64,000 nucleotides of DNA, from contig NW_024468917.1 of the NCBI RefSeq assembly GCF_011745365.1, positions 1,736,001 through 1,800,000 of the forward strand, written 5' to 3'. Within the stretch, counting starts at the first letter, position 1, and the number at the start of each line of letters is the position of its first letter. Positions 11,576 to 23,812 of the stretch are shown here, in pieces. The translations under genes and the position numbers were made by a program. The notes beneath the pieces are model-generated. The model was given only the letters and a program-made list of their open reading frames with translations. It was not told the DNA's origin and made no database searches. The DNA comes from Cryphonectria parasitica EP155 (Eukaryota > Ascomycota > Sordariomycetes > Diaporthales > Cryphonectriaceae).

Positions 11576-12243
11576 TCTGTTGCTGATCCAGTCAGTCATG
11601 CTCGAATCAATCTCTTGACCTAACCTTCCTTCTGTTATTCCTGCGTCCTTCTCTCTGTACTTGTCATGGTAAGTCCAAGGCGTAAGATGTGGATGATAAG
11701 GCTGTATTGCGGCGCTCGCACTTGATATGATGTAACCATAAAGTCTAGATCGCTTCCTAAGTTCACCTCCTTGTCCCGCCTCATTTCTCAATTTCCCCGT
11801 GTTGGCGTTGGCAGTTGAGTTATCAAACAAGCGGAGAGCTAGCATTTAATTCCTACGAAACGCCCTTGAGAATATCAGCTCATGAATAATTCGAGTAGTG
11901 CTTTTGTGTAGCCCCTGGTCCCTGGACGCCATTTGTTTCACTGAAATGAAACGACAGGGTCGCGTCCGTTCCGCTTGTTGGACAGTGGTGGAAACAGTGA
12001 CCCTCCACTTCTATTGCTGTGCTAGGTCAGGGGTAAGAAGAAACAAAAGGAAGCTTAAATATCAGTCTCGACCTGCTGTTGTAATTCAAGAATGGACTCT
12101 AATCCAGCGTTTTGTCACTACTCGTTCATAGGCCGGTACCCCCATATTCTTGTACATTCTTTTTTTGTTCGTTCTTCTCTTCCTTTTTCGACGTTCTTTC
12201 AGTCCCTCTTTTTACGCATCTCAATCGTTACAGCCATTCCAAA
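11576..12243. other. Intergenic, promoter region of the GH12 gene
   Basis: No coding frame supported. T/C-rich DNA from about 12140 to 12240 looks like the leader of the downstream secreted enzyme. Confidence 0.55.
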
Positions 12244-13152
12244 ATGCATTCCAAACTTTCGGTCCTCCTGCCCGCTATCACTTCGGTCTCTGCTGCGGCT
12301 ATACACCATGCGAAAACCCCCAGCCAGACTGCTGCTGCTACCCTGACCAACTTCTGCGGGGTCCCAAATGCCTACGAGGTTCTCTCCGGCACGCCATGGA
12401 TTGTGTTCTCGATGAACTATAATTATCAAGATATCAGCGGGTCGTGCTGTACTGGATACTACGACTTCACCGGATCCGGAGACAACCAAACTCTTCACTG
12501 GAGCAGCGTCTGGGACATTGATGAGTCTGTCGACACAGATGTCGTCAAGGGCTATTCATTCATCGGCCTGACGCAGAACCTCGAGACGCAGCTGAGCGCC
12601 ATCTCTTCCATCCCGAGCACCTACCAGTGGACCGTCACCAATACCACTGCGTACAAGGGTGAGTGACCTTTGAAGGATACGTCCTGAGAAAAGTCAAATG
12701 AGACTGCCTGGTGCACAATGACTAACTGATTACTCATACCGTGGCCAGGAAACGTTGTCTACGATTTCATGACCTCCGACACAAAGGGAGACTCCACATC
12801 CTCGAGCGCCCAGGAGCTCATGCTCTGGGTGGCCTATGAAGGCGGCCAGGTGCCCATCGGCTACTCGGACGGCGCTGTCGCGACCATCGACGGCTTGTAC
12901 GGCAAGGACGGGTGGCAGCTTTACCAGGGGGTGAACACCGACACCGGCATCACGGTCTCGTCTCTGCTGGTGGCTGAGGACGATCAGTTCGACGGCGAGT
13001 TCTCGGGTGACATCAAGGACTGGCTCACAGCGCTGTCGGAACAGGGAATTTTCAGCACCAGCACCTATGTCAATGTTGGAAACGCGGGCATGGAGCCGTT
13101 CTGGGGTACTGTCACCTTTGATAACTACCTCAGCCTCCGTATTGATCTGTGA
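12244..13152 (+). CDS. Secreted GH12 endoglucanase/xyloglucanase, 272 aa, 1 intron
   Basis: Glycoside hydrolase family 12, which cleaves internal beta-1,4-glucan links (cellulose, mixed-linkage glucan or xyloglucan). Exons 12244-12658 and 12749-13152 join across a phase-1 intron with a CTAAC branch site at about 12722. The signal peptide is residues 1-19 (MHSKLSVLLPAITSVSAAA). The GH12 jelly-roll features follow: NYNYQDISGSCC, SSVWDID, YDFMTSD, then QELMLWVAY carrying the presumed nucleophile Glu161, and GMEPFWGTV near the C-terminus carrying the presumed acid/base Glu254. Family consensus places the catalytic pair in exactly these two motifs. No carbohydrate-binding module is present. The protein is slightly longer than bare GH12 enzymes because of an N-terminal linker. 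Assignment to endoglucanase versus xyloglucanase is open. Confidence 0.88.
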
Positions 13153-13761
13153 TCGATATCGTTGTGTCCTGACGCTATAGCCCGCTGGAGGGTGGTGTGA
13201 ACATTCTTGTGAAAACAAATAAAAAAGTACACAGCTTAGGAAACGAGAAATCATTGCATATAAATCTGCAAGAAATGACCGTTTGGTCTCTATGCTTGTC
13301 CAGTCCTCTACTTGAGTTTTGCTCATGCATTTTGACTTTGGAGGTATGCACACTATTAAACCAACACGTATTCGGCACAACACAAAGCGAAAGAACCTCG
13401 ACGCAATGACGGTGCATTAATAACCACCGTAAAGTAAATAGGTAGGCACGTTGCACTGGGAGTGGGAAGCGAAGAAGCACCTGACAGTTGCTTGCAGATG
13501 TGCTCCAAAGTGACGCTCGTCAACCCCGCTTCAGAACCTCTACTAAAATAGCAAGGCAAGGGATGCTCGTACCGGTTCAATGCTACCTTGGAGTAGCGAC
13601 GATCATCCCATTTCCTATTACGCTTTGTTTTTTTTTCCTATTGTCTTTTGGAGAAATTTATGGATCCGAAAAGTATATCAGAACACCCAGACCGGCTCAA
13701 CACTCTGAATTCCCTGATTCTGTGCTACCGATTTCATGTTGTCCAAGCCGCAATAACAAAG
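13153..13761. other. Intergenic, promoter of the GH92 gene
   Basis: GH12 3' region followed by T-rich leader. No gene was seen. Confidence 0.55.
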
Positions 13762-16595
13762 ATGATCATGACAAGTTCAAAGCCTCGTCGACTTCTCTTA
13801 GTTGTTCACTTGATAGTTTCTTCCACTATTCATCCAGTCTTGGCTCAAGATGTAGGCTCGAGCATATTCCAGTATATCGATCCCCTCATCGGCACCAGCG
13901 ACGGCGGCCATGTCTTTCCAGGGGCAACTCTACCATTTGGCATGGCCAAGGCTGTCGCAGACGTGGATAGTGACGAGGCCCAAGGCGGCTACGCATCTGA
14001 CAATAGTGATAGTAAGGTCTTCAAGTACTTACAATCTTTCAGACTGATTGGCTGATGATGTTTCAGTAACCGGGTTCTCACAGATGCATGATAGCGGTAC
14101 AGGCGGTGTGCGGGCTACAACCTCTCCCCCCCTTCTCCAATGCTGCTGTGGTGGGAAGGACAGCAATACTGATTCGTCCTTCTCATGACAGGGTTTTGCG
14201 AAGGGCAACTTTCCCATCTTTCCCCAGACCGGCTGTCCTGGAGACGATATTACCCAATGCAATTTCCCAAAGGCCCTGCGCGCGTCTCAACGGATCAATT
14301 CGACAGTGCAAGCCAGTCCGGGCTACTTTGCTGTGTCCCTCAACACATCGATTCACACTGAGATTACCGTTTCCAACCATACGGCTCTATATCGCCTCAC
14401 CTTTCCGGGTCCCGCTGCCAACAGCAGCAGTGCCAACACATCTACAACAGGTCTTCCGTACAGCCCATTGATACTCGTAGACCTCACAGACCTCTCCGAC
14501 AGCCGCACCAACGGTAGCGTGGCTGTTGACCCGTCTAGCGGACGTATCATCGGCAACGGCTCCTTCAGCCCCAGCTTTGGCGTCGGGTCATACGACTTAC
14601 ATTTCTGTGCCGACTTTACAGGCGCAGCGCTCAGGGACACTGGTGTTTTCCAGAACAACCGCCCAGGCCGCGAACCGAAAAGCCTTCGCACATACTCCAC
14701 GGGCACCACAGATCCAGTTCCTGCTGGCGCCTGGGCCCAGTTCCATCCGCCAGATACCGACGACCAGATTGTAGTCAGGGTAGGCCTGAGCTACCTCAGC
14801 ACCAACAAGGCCTGTCAGAACGCGGAGGCTGAGTTTGAGAGCTTCGACTTTGACGAGGCGAGAAGCGCAGCAGAGGACGCGTGGGGGGACAAGTTGAGCG
14901 TCGTGTCTGTAGACGAGACGGGAGTGAACTCAACTTTCTTGACGACGTTTTGGTCGGGCCTCTACCGATCGCTCATCTCTCCGCAGGACGTGACGGGCGA
15001 GAATCCGTTGTGGCAAAGCTCGGAACCTTGTACGTCCTCACCCCGATCTTTTGAAGACCTTTTTCTTAATTATTTTCCTTCTGTCACCTTCTTCAAAGAA
15101 ACAACGTATAGTTCTCCTGACAAGACGCCAGACTATGACTCTTATTATTGCATTTGGGACTCGTATCGGTCCATTCACCCTTTGATAACTTTGGTTGATC
15201 CGTTCAGCCAGACGCTCATGGTACGGAGCCTGATTGACATTTACCGCCATGAAGGATGGCTCCCTGATTGCCGAATGGACTTGTGCAAGGGATATACCCA
15301 AGGGGGAAGCAACGCAGATGTTGTGCTTGCAGACACTTTTGTGAAGGGGTTCACGAATTCGATCGATTGGGATACTGCATACGAGGCTGTACTGAAGGAT
15401 GCACAAGGTAATTTTGAATTATAACTTGGTCCGGACATCTAGGTGAATATTGCCGTTCGATTGCTGACAACATATTTGCAGCCGAGCCTCCCATCTGGTC
15501 TATTGAAGGTCGAGGAGGGCTTGCCAGCTGGAAGGATCTGGCATATATACCCGCAGATGATTTCGACCCGTATGGAGTCGGCCCATTCACGAGGTCGATA
15601 TCTCGCACGGTGGAATATGCTTACAATGATTTCACCATTGCTGAAATGGCCTCTGGTTTGAACAAGACAGCCGATGCCGAGAAGTATATCGGAACATCTG
15701 CCAACTGGGTGAACCTCTTCAAAGCCGACCAGACATCTTACCTCAACGTCTCGCAAAATACGAGCCCGCTTGTGGACAGCGGTTTCACTGGCTTCTTGCA
15801 GCCGCGTTATCTCAATGGCACCTATGGCTTCCAAGACCCTTCGCTCTGTTCACAATTGTATAACTTCACGTCCTGCTATCTCAAGTAAGTGCTTCCTTCA
15901 ACCACGATAGGCTCGTTGTCGTGCTCCAACATAACGCTAACTTCCATCGAAGCGAGGATGGCCATGAAACTTATGAGGGATCCTCTTGGCTATATACCTT
16001 CTACGCTCCACACGACATGGCCAAGCTCATCACCACCCTTGGCGGCCCTCAGGCTTTTACTGACCGCCTTCAATACTTCCACAACACACCCGGCCTGAAT
16101 TACATTGGTGATGAACAGGCCTTCCTAATGCTTTACCTGTTCCACTACGCCGGACGACCTGGACTCTCATCGTACTACAGACACTTCTACATCCCAAGTC
16201 AGTTCAACGACTCGGTCAACGGCATACCTGGCAACGACGACAGCGGAGCCATGGGAAGCTTTGCCGCACTGACGATGATGGGGTTGTGGCCAATGAGCGG
16301 ACAAAATGTCTATCTGATCAACCCGCCGTTCTTCCAGGAAGTCAACATCACGAATCCGCTGACGGGGAAGACTGCGACGGTGCGCAATGTGAATTTTGAC
16401 GGCAGCAGCTACAACAACATCTATGTACAAAGCGCCATTCTCAACGGTGAGCCTTATACTAAGAGCTGGCTCACGCACTCTTTCTTCCGGGACGGAGGGG
16501 TGCTTGAATTGACCCTGGGAGCGAACGAAAGCAGCTGGGGCACAAGGGACGAGGATCTACCGCCGAGTGTGTCGAACGGGGGGTTTTTCTTCTAA
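13762..16595 (+). CDS. Secreted GH92 alpha-mannosidase, 816 aa, 5 introns
   Basis: Calcium-dependent exo-alpha-mannosidase (usually alpha-1,2), which trims mannose from N-glycans or mannoproteins outside the cell. My exons are 13762-14011, 14067-14107, 14192-15029, 15132-15407, 15482-15884 and 15953-16595. The signal peptide is at residues 1-26, ending HPVLAQ. GH92 signatures in order: YIDPLIGTSDGGHVFPGA, GFSQMHDSGTGG, KGNFPIFPQTGCPGD, EPYYDSYYCIWDSYRSIHP, GYTQGGSNADVVLADTF, IGDEQAFLMLYLFHYAGRP, and GNDDSGAMGSFAALTMMGLW. The last corresponds to the catalytic and Ca-binding GNxDxGxM block. Intron 3 (15030-15131) is 102 nt and has no in-frame stop, so it is easily missed; removing it restores the family sequence. 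Two start codons are close together (13762 and 13768). Many Asn-X-Ser/Thr sites fit secretion. Confidence 0.9.
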
Positions 16596-16694
16596 ATAGC
16601 ATTGAATGAGTAAAATATGAAACCTTTATGAGAAATTCTAAGGAAACCTTGATCCATATGATGCAGCACACTACTGAGCCGTAGTTTATCCTTC

Positions 16695-17704
16695 TCACAA
16701 CTCGTCCTTTACATCAGTCTGTACCGGTTCCTCCGCCTTCTCTGTCGTCGAAGCCTCGCTTTCTACTGTCTCTTCGGGCTCCTGAGCAGGTGTCTCGTTC
16801 TCTCCCGCTGCCTTCTCGCCGTCTTCGGATGGCGTCTCTGATTTCGCCTTCAAGACCTGAGCCTTGAGGGTGAATTTCATCTCGCGCTGTCCTTGCTTTC
16901 TTGCCGGGGCTGGGTAGTTTGTTGTCCAACCAACGACACCCCCGTCGACTGGCTTAGGACTGTAGCTGGTTAGATCCGACAGAGCGTCTGTAACAAATTT
17001 TCAGAAATTAGTAAAGACTAGACGGAAGAGAGAATGAGAAGCGAAGGCGGTGGATAGAACGAAAAGGGGAAGGAGGCTAGCTTTTTCCAGCACATGTTGG
17101 AAGACATACCTTCACATTCGCTATCCTCTGCAACCCAGAGCGGCAAGTTCTCATACACAGCCCCGGGCGCAAAGATGACCACCCTCTTGCCGTCCAGAGA
17201 GCGCAGGTCATAGCCAACGAGATCCGCCAAAGACTCGACCGTCTCCGCCTTGCCAGGCGTGTCAAAGACAGCAAAGAGCCCCTTCCCGGGCCCCTCGGTC
17301 CTCTCCTGCTCCTCGATCCACTCCCGCACCTTGCGCGGCACCTGTGCGTACTCCATCTTGAGCAGGATCCGCTCGTAGCCGTGGGCGTCGATGCCAGACC
17401 AGGCGCCCGGGTAAGGGCGGCCGCCGAAGAAGCCCTTGAGGACCTCGTTGTAGGGGAGCAGGCCCAGCGGCTCCGGGGTGCTGAGGTCGTGGAGCTGGAA
17501 CTCGGCGGCGGGGAAGGTCTTGGTGGCGTCGCAGGCTGCGTCGAACTGCTTGAGCTCGGGGGTGCCGAAGGGGTTGGCCCAGGGGAAGTCCTCGAGCTTC
17601 TCTGGCTTGGACTTTGGCGGCGCTTTTTGTTGTGGGACGGGAGGTCCTCCGGCGAGAACTGGAGCGACGACCAGCGCCAGGTAGAGGAGGGCTGAGGAGA
17701 GCAT
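16695..17704 (-). CDS. Predicted ER-lumenal protein with signal peptide and C-terminal KDEL, 295 aa, 1 intron
   Basis: Exon 1 is 17704-17110 and exon 2 is 16987-16695, joined across a phase-1 intron (GTATGT donor, GTTACAG acceptor). The ATG at 17704 (context TCGCCATG) opens a clear signal peptide MLSSALLYLALVVAPVLAGG. A Pro/Lys-rich linker follows, then a folded-looking region of about residues 36-200 containing FPWANPFGTPELKQFDAACD, KGFFGGRPYPGAWSGIDAHG and GKRVVIFAPGAVYENLPLWV. The tail from about 250 is Glu/Thr-rich and acidic, and the final residues are VKDEL followed by the stop. A cleaved signal peptide plus terminal KDEL is the established address for retention in the ER lumen. I recognise no enzyme or chaperone family. 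The gene is convergent with the GH92 gene, whose stop is 99 bases away. Confidence 0.72.
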
Positions 17705-19315
17705 GGCGATCTGAAGGAGGATGAATTGTTGATGTGTTTTGTTCTGTCTTCTCAAAGATGCTGGTGGTTGTCAAGGATGCAGGATGATTTGTTGGCGGCG
17801 AGACTCTTTTTCTCTTAGAGTTCTTCTACTTTTCTCGGCTTGAGCATGTGAACGCGCACGAGAATTGAAGCAGTGCGTCATTCTGACCCCTCATCCTCCC
17901 CTCCCCTCAATAAATATACATAAAATCAATCGACTTGTGGCCAAAGGTGACTTGCTGTCCTCTTCGGAATGACGCTCCGTGTTTCCTGTTTGGGAGCATC
18001 ATGACGGGCCGGAACTCGGGCAGGGGTTTCGTGACAGAAGCAACCGAGGTGCAGACACAAATGATGGTCTGAAATGCAGATGTACTGCATAGTACTACTA
18101 TATGGTATAAGGTACTATTTTAGAAGCACATGCTCTTTCGGCAGCATTGAAGAGGTGTTAAAACTGGACCGCAATCATCAACCTGCAGGCGCACGTGAGG
18201 CTTTCATTTTCCTGGGCTACTAATCGAACGGTAGGGCTGTCGCATGGTTTTCTTAGAGTAGTAGATTAATTATTCCCAGACTGATTACTATATACAACTC
18301 CTTTCCAAGGGGCTGATCACTCTCCAAACTACTCGACATGCTACTACTATAAGAGAGAGATGGCCTGTCCAAGATGAACAAACCTGTTTCTCCTTTTCCG
18401 ACCCTTTTTACCTCTGCATTCATCGAGTTTGCATTTACCAAGATCTTTGTTTCAGAGAATCCTTATTGTATCTGCATGTAAGCATGTATACTCCTATCTC
18501 GTCATCATTCCCAAGTCTTTTCGCTTCTCTCAACTCCTTCCCACACCATTCTCTGTCTTCCTTTGGAATTCATGCAGGGGCAACAATGCAGACCCTAACC
18601 CTGAATTCTCCAGACTTTTCCTCTATGCAAGTGCGGGCCGCGTCTTGGTGGAGAAATAGAACCTTTCCATGTCAACTTCAAGTATCCACAATGTCATCCT
18701 TCGCCGCACGCGGCTCTGCACTCACAACACGCCACCAACGCCTCAGAAAGACCAGAACGCAACAGAGCAGCCATGTTTCTGTCGCTCTCTGTCTAGGTCT
18801 CGGGGACACAAACCTTAAATTATTGGTTTGAGCTAGGACATGACATCTAACAAAAGCTAGGTCCGCTCGTCAACAAGGAAAAAAAAGATGAAGAAAAAAG
18901 ATGAAAGAATGAGTCTCGGCTACTATAGCACTGACTCGGCGGGTCCGGCCGAGGATTGCGCCATGAAGAATTTGCGGCCTATTACGTGAAAAAAATTGAG
19001 CCATGGACTATGATATTGCGCGATGGCAGCTTTTTTCCACCGTGGGGTGACTCTGTAGCTGCGATGGCAAAGAAAAGAAGGAGGAAATGGAAGGAGACGA
19101 AAAACAGAAAAAGCGTCAAGGGGTCCACTGCATGTTATAAGCCATACCATCCCTCGTGGCAGCAGATCAAGTCCTGGTCTCTTTGAGACGTATATACTTT
19201 CACCACGCATCGCCGTCGATCTGTTTGCTATTACGCAAGAACCATTCGTTACCTTGGCTCCTCACTCACGCTCCTGTAGGAGAGTGAGAGAACCACATCG
19301 TCGATCCTTTTCACG
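17705..19315. other. Divergent intergenic region
   Basis: It separates the leftward KDEL gene from the rightward permease. It holds a short telomere-like run (ACCCTAACCCT, 18592-18602) and a TATA-like TTATAA at 19135-19140, about 175 bases before the permease ATG. A 121-codon open frame at 18466-18831 shows no motif and is not called. Confidence 0.5.
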
Positions 19316-21228
19316 ATGGCCATCTCTACCCCCACAGCCCTCCACGGCACATCTCGCAGCAATGACATCGAGAAGGAGGCTGTCCACTCGGACCCAGTCT
19401 TTGGGTCCGACACAAAGGCTGGTATAGCCCCGCCGCAGCTCAACGTCGGTGGCCACGCCAACGTCCAGCGGCAGCTGCGGAGTTTCCACATCACCATGAT
19501 CGGCTTCTGTAGCGGCATCGGGACGGGCCTGTTCATCGGAGCCGGCAGCGCCTATGCCAAGGCTGGGCCGGCGGGTCTGCTCCTGGCCTACTGCATCGTC
19601 GGCCTCGTCCTCTGGTGCGTCATGCAGAGCATCGCCGAGCTGGCCACCCTGATCCCCACCGCCGGTAGTTTCCCCCACTGGGCCACGCGCTTCATCGACC
19701 CGAGCGTGGGGTTTTCTCTTGCCATCAGCTATGGGTACTGCTACACCATCGCCATCGCCAGCGAGTGTTCGGCTGCTGCCGTGCTGGTCTCGTACTGGAC
19801 CGACATCTCGCCTGCCCTGGTCATCACCATCAGTCTCGCCCTGATCCTGCTCATCAACCTGCTGAGCGTCAGGTTCTATGGAGACAGCGAGGTCATTACC
19901 GGTGCCGTCAAGGTATGTTGGAAGAAGTGGTTGAAATCTTGAAGAAGGAGGACAAAGGGGATTGGAAATAACAACAACAAAAAAAAAAAAAAAAAAAGGC
20001 GAGAGGTTCTACAATTTGTTATGATACTGACCTTTCTTCCAAAATAGGTTCTCTGCTTCTTTGGCCTGGTGCTTGTGGCCATCGTCATCACTGCAGGCGG
20101 AGGACCCAAAGGTGACCCGATCGGCTTCTACTACTGGTACGACCCCGGCGCCTGGACAAACTACAACGGCATCACGGGCTCCACGGGCCACTTCCTCGGC
20201 GTCCTCTCCGCCCTGGTCAACGCCTCCTTCAGCTTCATCGGCGTCGAGACGGTGGTCATCTCGGCCGGCGAGTCGGCCCACCCGCACCGCGACATCCCCA
20301 AGGCGGCCAAGCGCGTGACCCTCCGGATCGGCTTCTTCTACATCCTCGGCGCCCTCCTCATCGGCATGATCGTCGACCCCAACAACCCGGACCTGGTCAG
20401 CGGCACGGGCAACGCAAAGTCTAGCCCCTGGGTCATTGCCATCCAGCAGGCCGGCATCACCGTGCTGCCCAGCATCGTCAACGCCTGCATCCTGGTCTCG
20501 GCCTGGTCCGCCGGCAACTCGTACTGCTGGGTCGGCAGCCGCATGATCCTCGCCATGACCACCGACCGCCAGCTCCCCCAGTTCTTCGGCAGGACCTGGA
20601 GCAACGGCGTCCCCTGGGTCGCCGTCATCACCGCCTGGCTTTTCGGGCCCCTCGCCTACCTCAGTCTCGGCACCGGCGGGCCCGCCCAGGCCTTCAACTG
20701 GCTGCTGAACCTGAGCACCGTCGCCGGCCTCATCGCCTGGGCCACCCTGTGCTTCTGCTATATCCGCTTCCACGCTGCCCTCAAGGCACAGGGCGTCTCG
20801 CGTGATTCGTTCCCCTGGAAGGCTCCCCTCCAGCCCTACGCCGCTTGGGTTGGCTTTATCGGCGCCACTATCATCACTTTTATCTCTGGCTTCTCTGTGT
20901 TTCTGGATGGCAACTGGTCGACCCCGAGCTTTGTGGCGTCTTATGTCGGCATTCCCATCTTTATCGTGCCTATTATCGCTTGGAAGCTGTGGTTCAAGAC
21001 GAAGGTGAGTCTTAAACCAGTCCCTATTTCTCTGCCCCCGGATGTGGATATTATATTTTGGCAAATGACAACTTCGTGCTAACTCTTTCATCATCATAGT
21101 TCCTCCGCGCTCATGAGATTGATCTCTGGTCTGGACGGCTGTACGAGCCGACTCAGAAGGACGCTTCCAGTGATGAGGAGCAACGACGTCTGAGTCTTTG
21201 GAGGCGTTTCTTGGTTTTCCTCTTTTAG
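19316..21228 (+). CDS. Amino-acid permease (APC superfamily, YAT type), 560 aa, 2 introns
   Basis: Plasma-membrane proton-coupled amino-acid importer. Exons 19316-19912, 20048-21004 and 21100-21228 are joined in phase 0. After a hydrophilic N-terminus comes QLRSFHITMIGFCSGIGTGLFIGAGSAYAKAGPAGLLLAY, the helix-1/2 signature of fungal amino-acid permeases. Then come MQSIAELATLIPTAGSF (helix 3), FSFIGVETVVISAGESAHP with DIPKAAKRVTLRI (helix 6 and loop), NSYCWVGSRMILAMTTDRQLPQFF, and the C-terminal HEIDLWSGR found in this family. About 12 membrane helices. The closest type by motif is the general/dicarboxylic permease group (DIP5-like), but substrate preference cannot be read. Intron 1 contains a long A run around 19979-19997. 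Confidence 0.9.
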
Positions 21229-22011
21229 AAAGGAGTTCTGGAATAATAATAAAAATCGGTGGAGCGCATATTTAGCTTTCTTCTTGTTTTCTCTTCAACA
21301 TAGTTTTGCTGAAGCTGGCATGGGACTCGGCGTTGTTCTTTGGGGTGATTCTAGAGGTCATGTGGCCAACTACGACCTGACCAGACTGGACGTGGGCTTT
21401 TCTCTCACGCCTGGCTGGACACCTATGTGATGATCACTGAGCCATAGATGTACAATGAGCCGAGGAACATTTGGACATAATGCGGCGTACAGAAACGAAA
21501 TAAGCCATCGGTGCAGAAATGATATCCAGCGTACAGAGTGTCGTATTATGCTTGGACAGGGCATGGCTTTGGATGACAAGCCCGTCTGAACTCGGTTTCG
21601 GTGACTCAAGGTGCCCATTGGTGATCATATCCGTAGTACAGTCCGATCCCGTCACAGAGCCGATGACAGTATAGGGCAAAGAGGACAGACGAATGGCATT
21701 GCTCTTCATTCGTGTCAAGGTTTCGTCATGAGCCCTGAGAACCAGCGAGAGGGGGGGGGGGGGCGGCGGGGAAATTGCCACCACCTGGAAAAACACCGCG
21801 CGAATTCGCGTAGTCACATACAGTCTTTTACACAGGACGGAACATGATAAGACCGGCCTCCTTCGCGACAAGACAAGACCCTGATCACTCCAGGCGATGC
21901 GGCCCGCAACACCAAACCAGAGGCTGAGCCACGACTGATTACTGCCGCTCTAACGGAAGGGGGTCGAAAGACCACAGCGCCATGAAGTATTCCGTTGCCT
22001 CCATCCCCTCC

Positions 22012-22014
<3 letters not shown>

Positions 22015-22049
<35 letters not shown>
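22015..22049 (+). repeat. (CT)n microsatellite
   Basis: An uninterrupted TC/CT dinucleotide run of about 35 bases in the long intergenic region. Confidence 0.95.
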
Positions 22050-22055
<6 letters not shown>

Positions 22056-23750
22056 GGGTAAGGGTCGGTCAAACCTGCCAATTCTTCCGATGCAGTCGTA
22101 CGAGCCGCCAAGCGGAGGAATGGTCTCTCGAACGCGTTAGCCCTGCAAGTTCTTTCGGCCGACGGAGGCATCCGAGCAAGAGGGTGTGTGTGCAATATGC
22201 TGGCAAATTAATTTAGATTCCCTACCGGCTCGCTCTTGCGAGATGGGCTGCCAACGGGGGGAACAGCTTGGCTACCTAGGACTGGAAATACACCCGCTAC
22301 GAGGACGCTTGAGGGGACTTTCGTTGGGGACTTTTGAAGGAGGTCGATCGCGGGGTAGTTACGGCAGCATTGATGCGACTAGTCATACATAGTAGGTACT
22401 ATGTATTGCTGCCAAACCATGTATGGGCAGTGCGGTATGTGTGTGCCCGTCGGTGGTTACGAGCCGGGATGGCGAGGGCGCAAAAGAGGAGGCGGTCAAG
22501 ACAACCCAAAAATCTACCCTCCGACGGGGTTTGAGTTTGGGGTGCCACAACCCACGCCACCTGGCTTGCTTCAAACTTCCAACCAGTGGGAGATATTTTC
22601 CAACTTGTGACGCAGCATTGGGCCTCCGAATGATAGCTTGGGCTCGTTACAGCACAACTCCTCAGCTCTCCTCTCGATATCCTGCGCTGCAGCATCTTCT
22701 TAGCTGGTGGTGTACCTAGCCCGTCTATGTATGTCTCAATGCCGCATGAAGGCGGGTAGGCGGGCCCAGTAGCTGAGTGAGGACGGGCACGTGTATCTAC
22801 CTAATGCAACCCGCGTCATGGATCAGCGCACAACCGGTCAAGGAGTGAAAAAATTGAGGCAGCTCGATTTTCTGCGGGAATAGGAAGGCACCCGACCTAA
22901 AGCTTGCAGTAGTCACGGTTATAGCATGGGCAGATAGGGTCCATACGGGCGCTGTGGCTTTCTCTGGTGAGACAACGCTAGTCTTGTGCTGCGCTTGTAA
23001 CAGTAGTGAGTGGCCTGGGCGGTGTGGTGTAGCGGTCGGTCGACCCTCCTAGAGTTATATCACGGATGAAGAAAAGCACCTGTCTTTGGGTAAAAGAAAG
23101 ATAGCCTGCTGGGTGACACGCGATCACGGCATGGCTAGCCCGGCCGCCTTGTCAATTCCTCGCGTTTTCTGCGTCCCAGAATGCACCGACGGCGGAGATA
23201 GTATTTCGGCGAGAGGACGCGTGGCTGCAATCTCGGGAGCGTATCGAGAAGGAACCACATGGCAGGGCATAAAGTCAGCGCCTTAGCAGATAGTAAGCAG
23301 CATGCTGGTCAAGTGGCGGCGCCACAAGTCAGTCGGTCCAAAAGTTAGAACACTTGGCAGCGCCATCAGTGCCACAGGCGCGCTCGCTCGTCAGCGGCGT
23401 CCCTGATATACAAGCCTTTCCTTTCGTCTTTCTTCTGATTTCAACAGTCTCGTGGGATGGCGTCGCGTTGTCCTGCCTATTCTAGCGCCCGTGCAGTTCG
23501 GCTGGTAGGGAAAAACAAGTTGTCGGATGGCTGTGCACCCGCAGAAAAAGGGGTTGTTTGCTAGATGAAACCGCCTGTGGGAATGGCGCCTGTAACAGTA
23601 GTACAATACATAGAGTTGGGCTGCTGTTGTTTTTTCTTTCTTTTTTTTTCTCTTTTTTTCCGACGTTGTACTGACTGTTTGAGACTGCCATAGTGTGTGT
23701 TATTTTTATGCCTCAGCTCTTCCCTGGGCGATACAAACTTCTGCTCATTT

Positions 23751-23812
23751 GTTGTTGTTGTTGTTGTTGTTGTTGTCATCGTCGTCGTTGCTGTTGTTAT
23801 TGATATTGTTGT
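23751..23812 (+). repeat. (TTG)n microsatellite, imperfect
   Basis: A GTT/TTG run, perfect to about 23776, then degraded with GTC and GTT variants. Confidence 0.9.

Noticed and set aside
15089..15111. Alternative 3' splice sites (TTCAAAG at 15098, GTATAG at 15111) for GH92 intron 3
   Set aside because: The first creates an immediate TAA and the second breaks the frame; only the site ending at 15131 restores the family sequence.
7564..16595. The left block as a secondary-metabolite or dedicated catabolic gene cluster
   Set aside because: No backbone synthase, no cluster regulator and no flavin reductase partner; the genes look like independently acting nutrition genes.
20009..21097. 362-codon minus-strand frame opposite the amino-acid permease
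   Set aside because: Shadow of a GC-rich membrane protein gene; no motif, while the plus strand carries the permease signatures.
23021..23065. A-box-like TGGTGTAGCGG suggesting a tRNA
   Set aside because: No B-box, no pairing acceptor or T arms downstream; a chance match.
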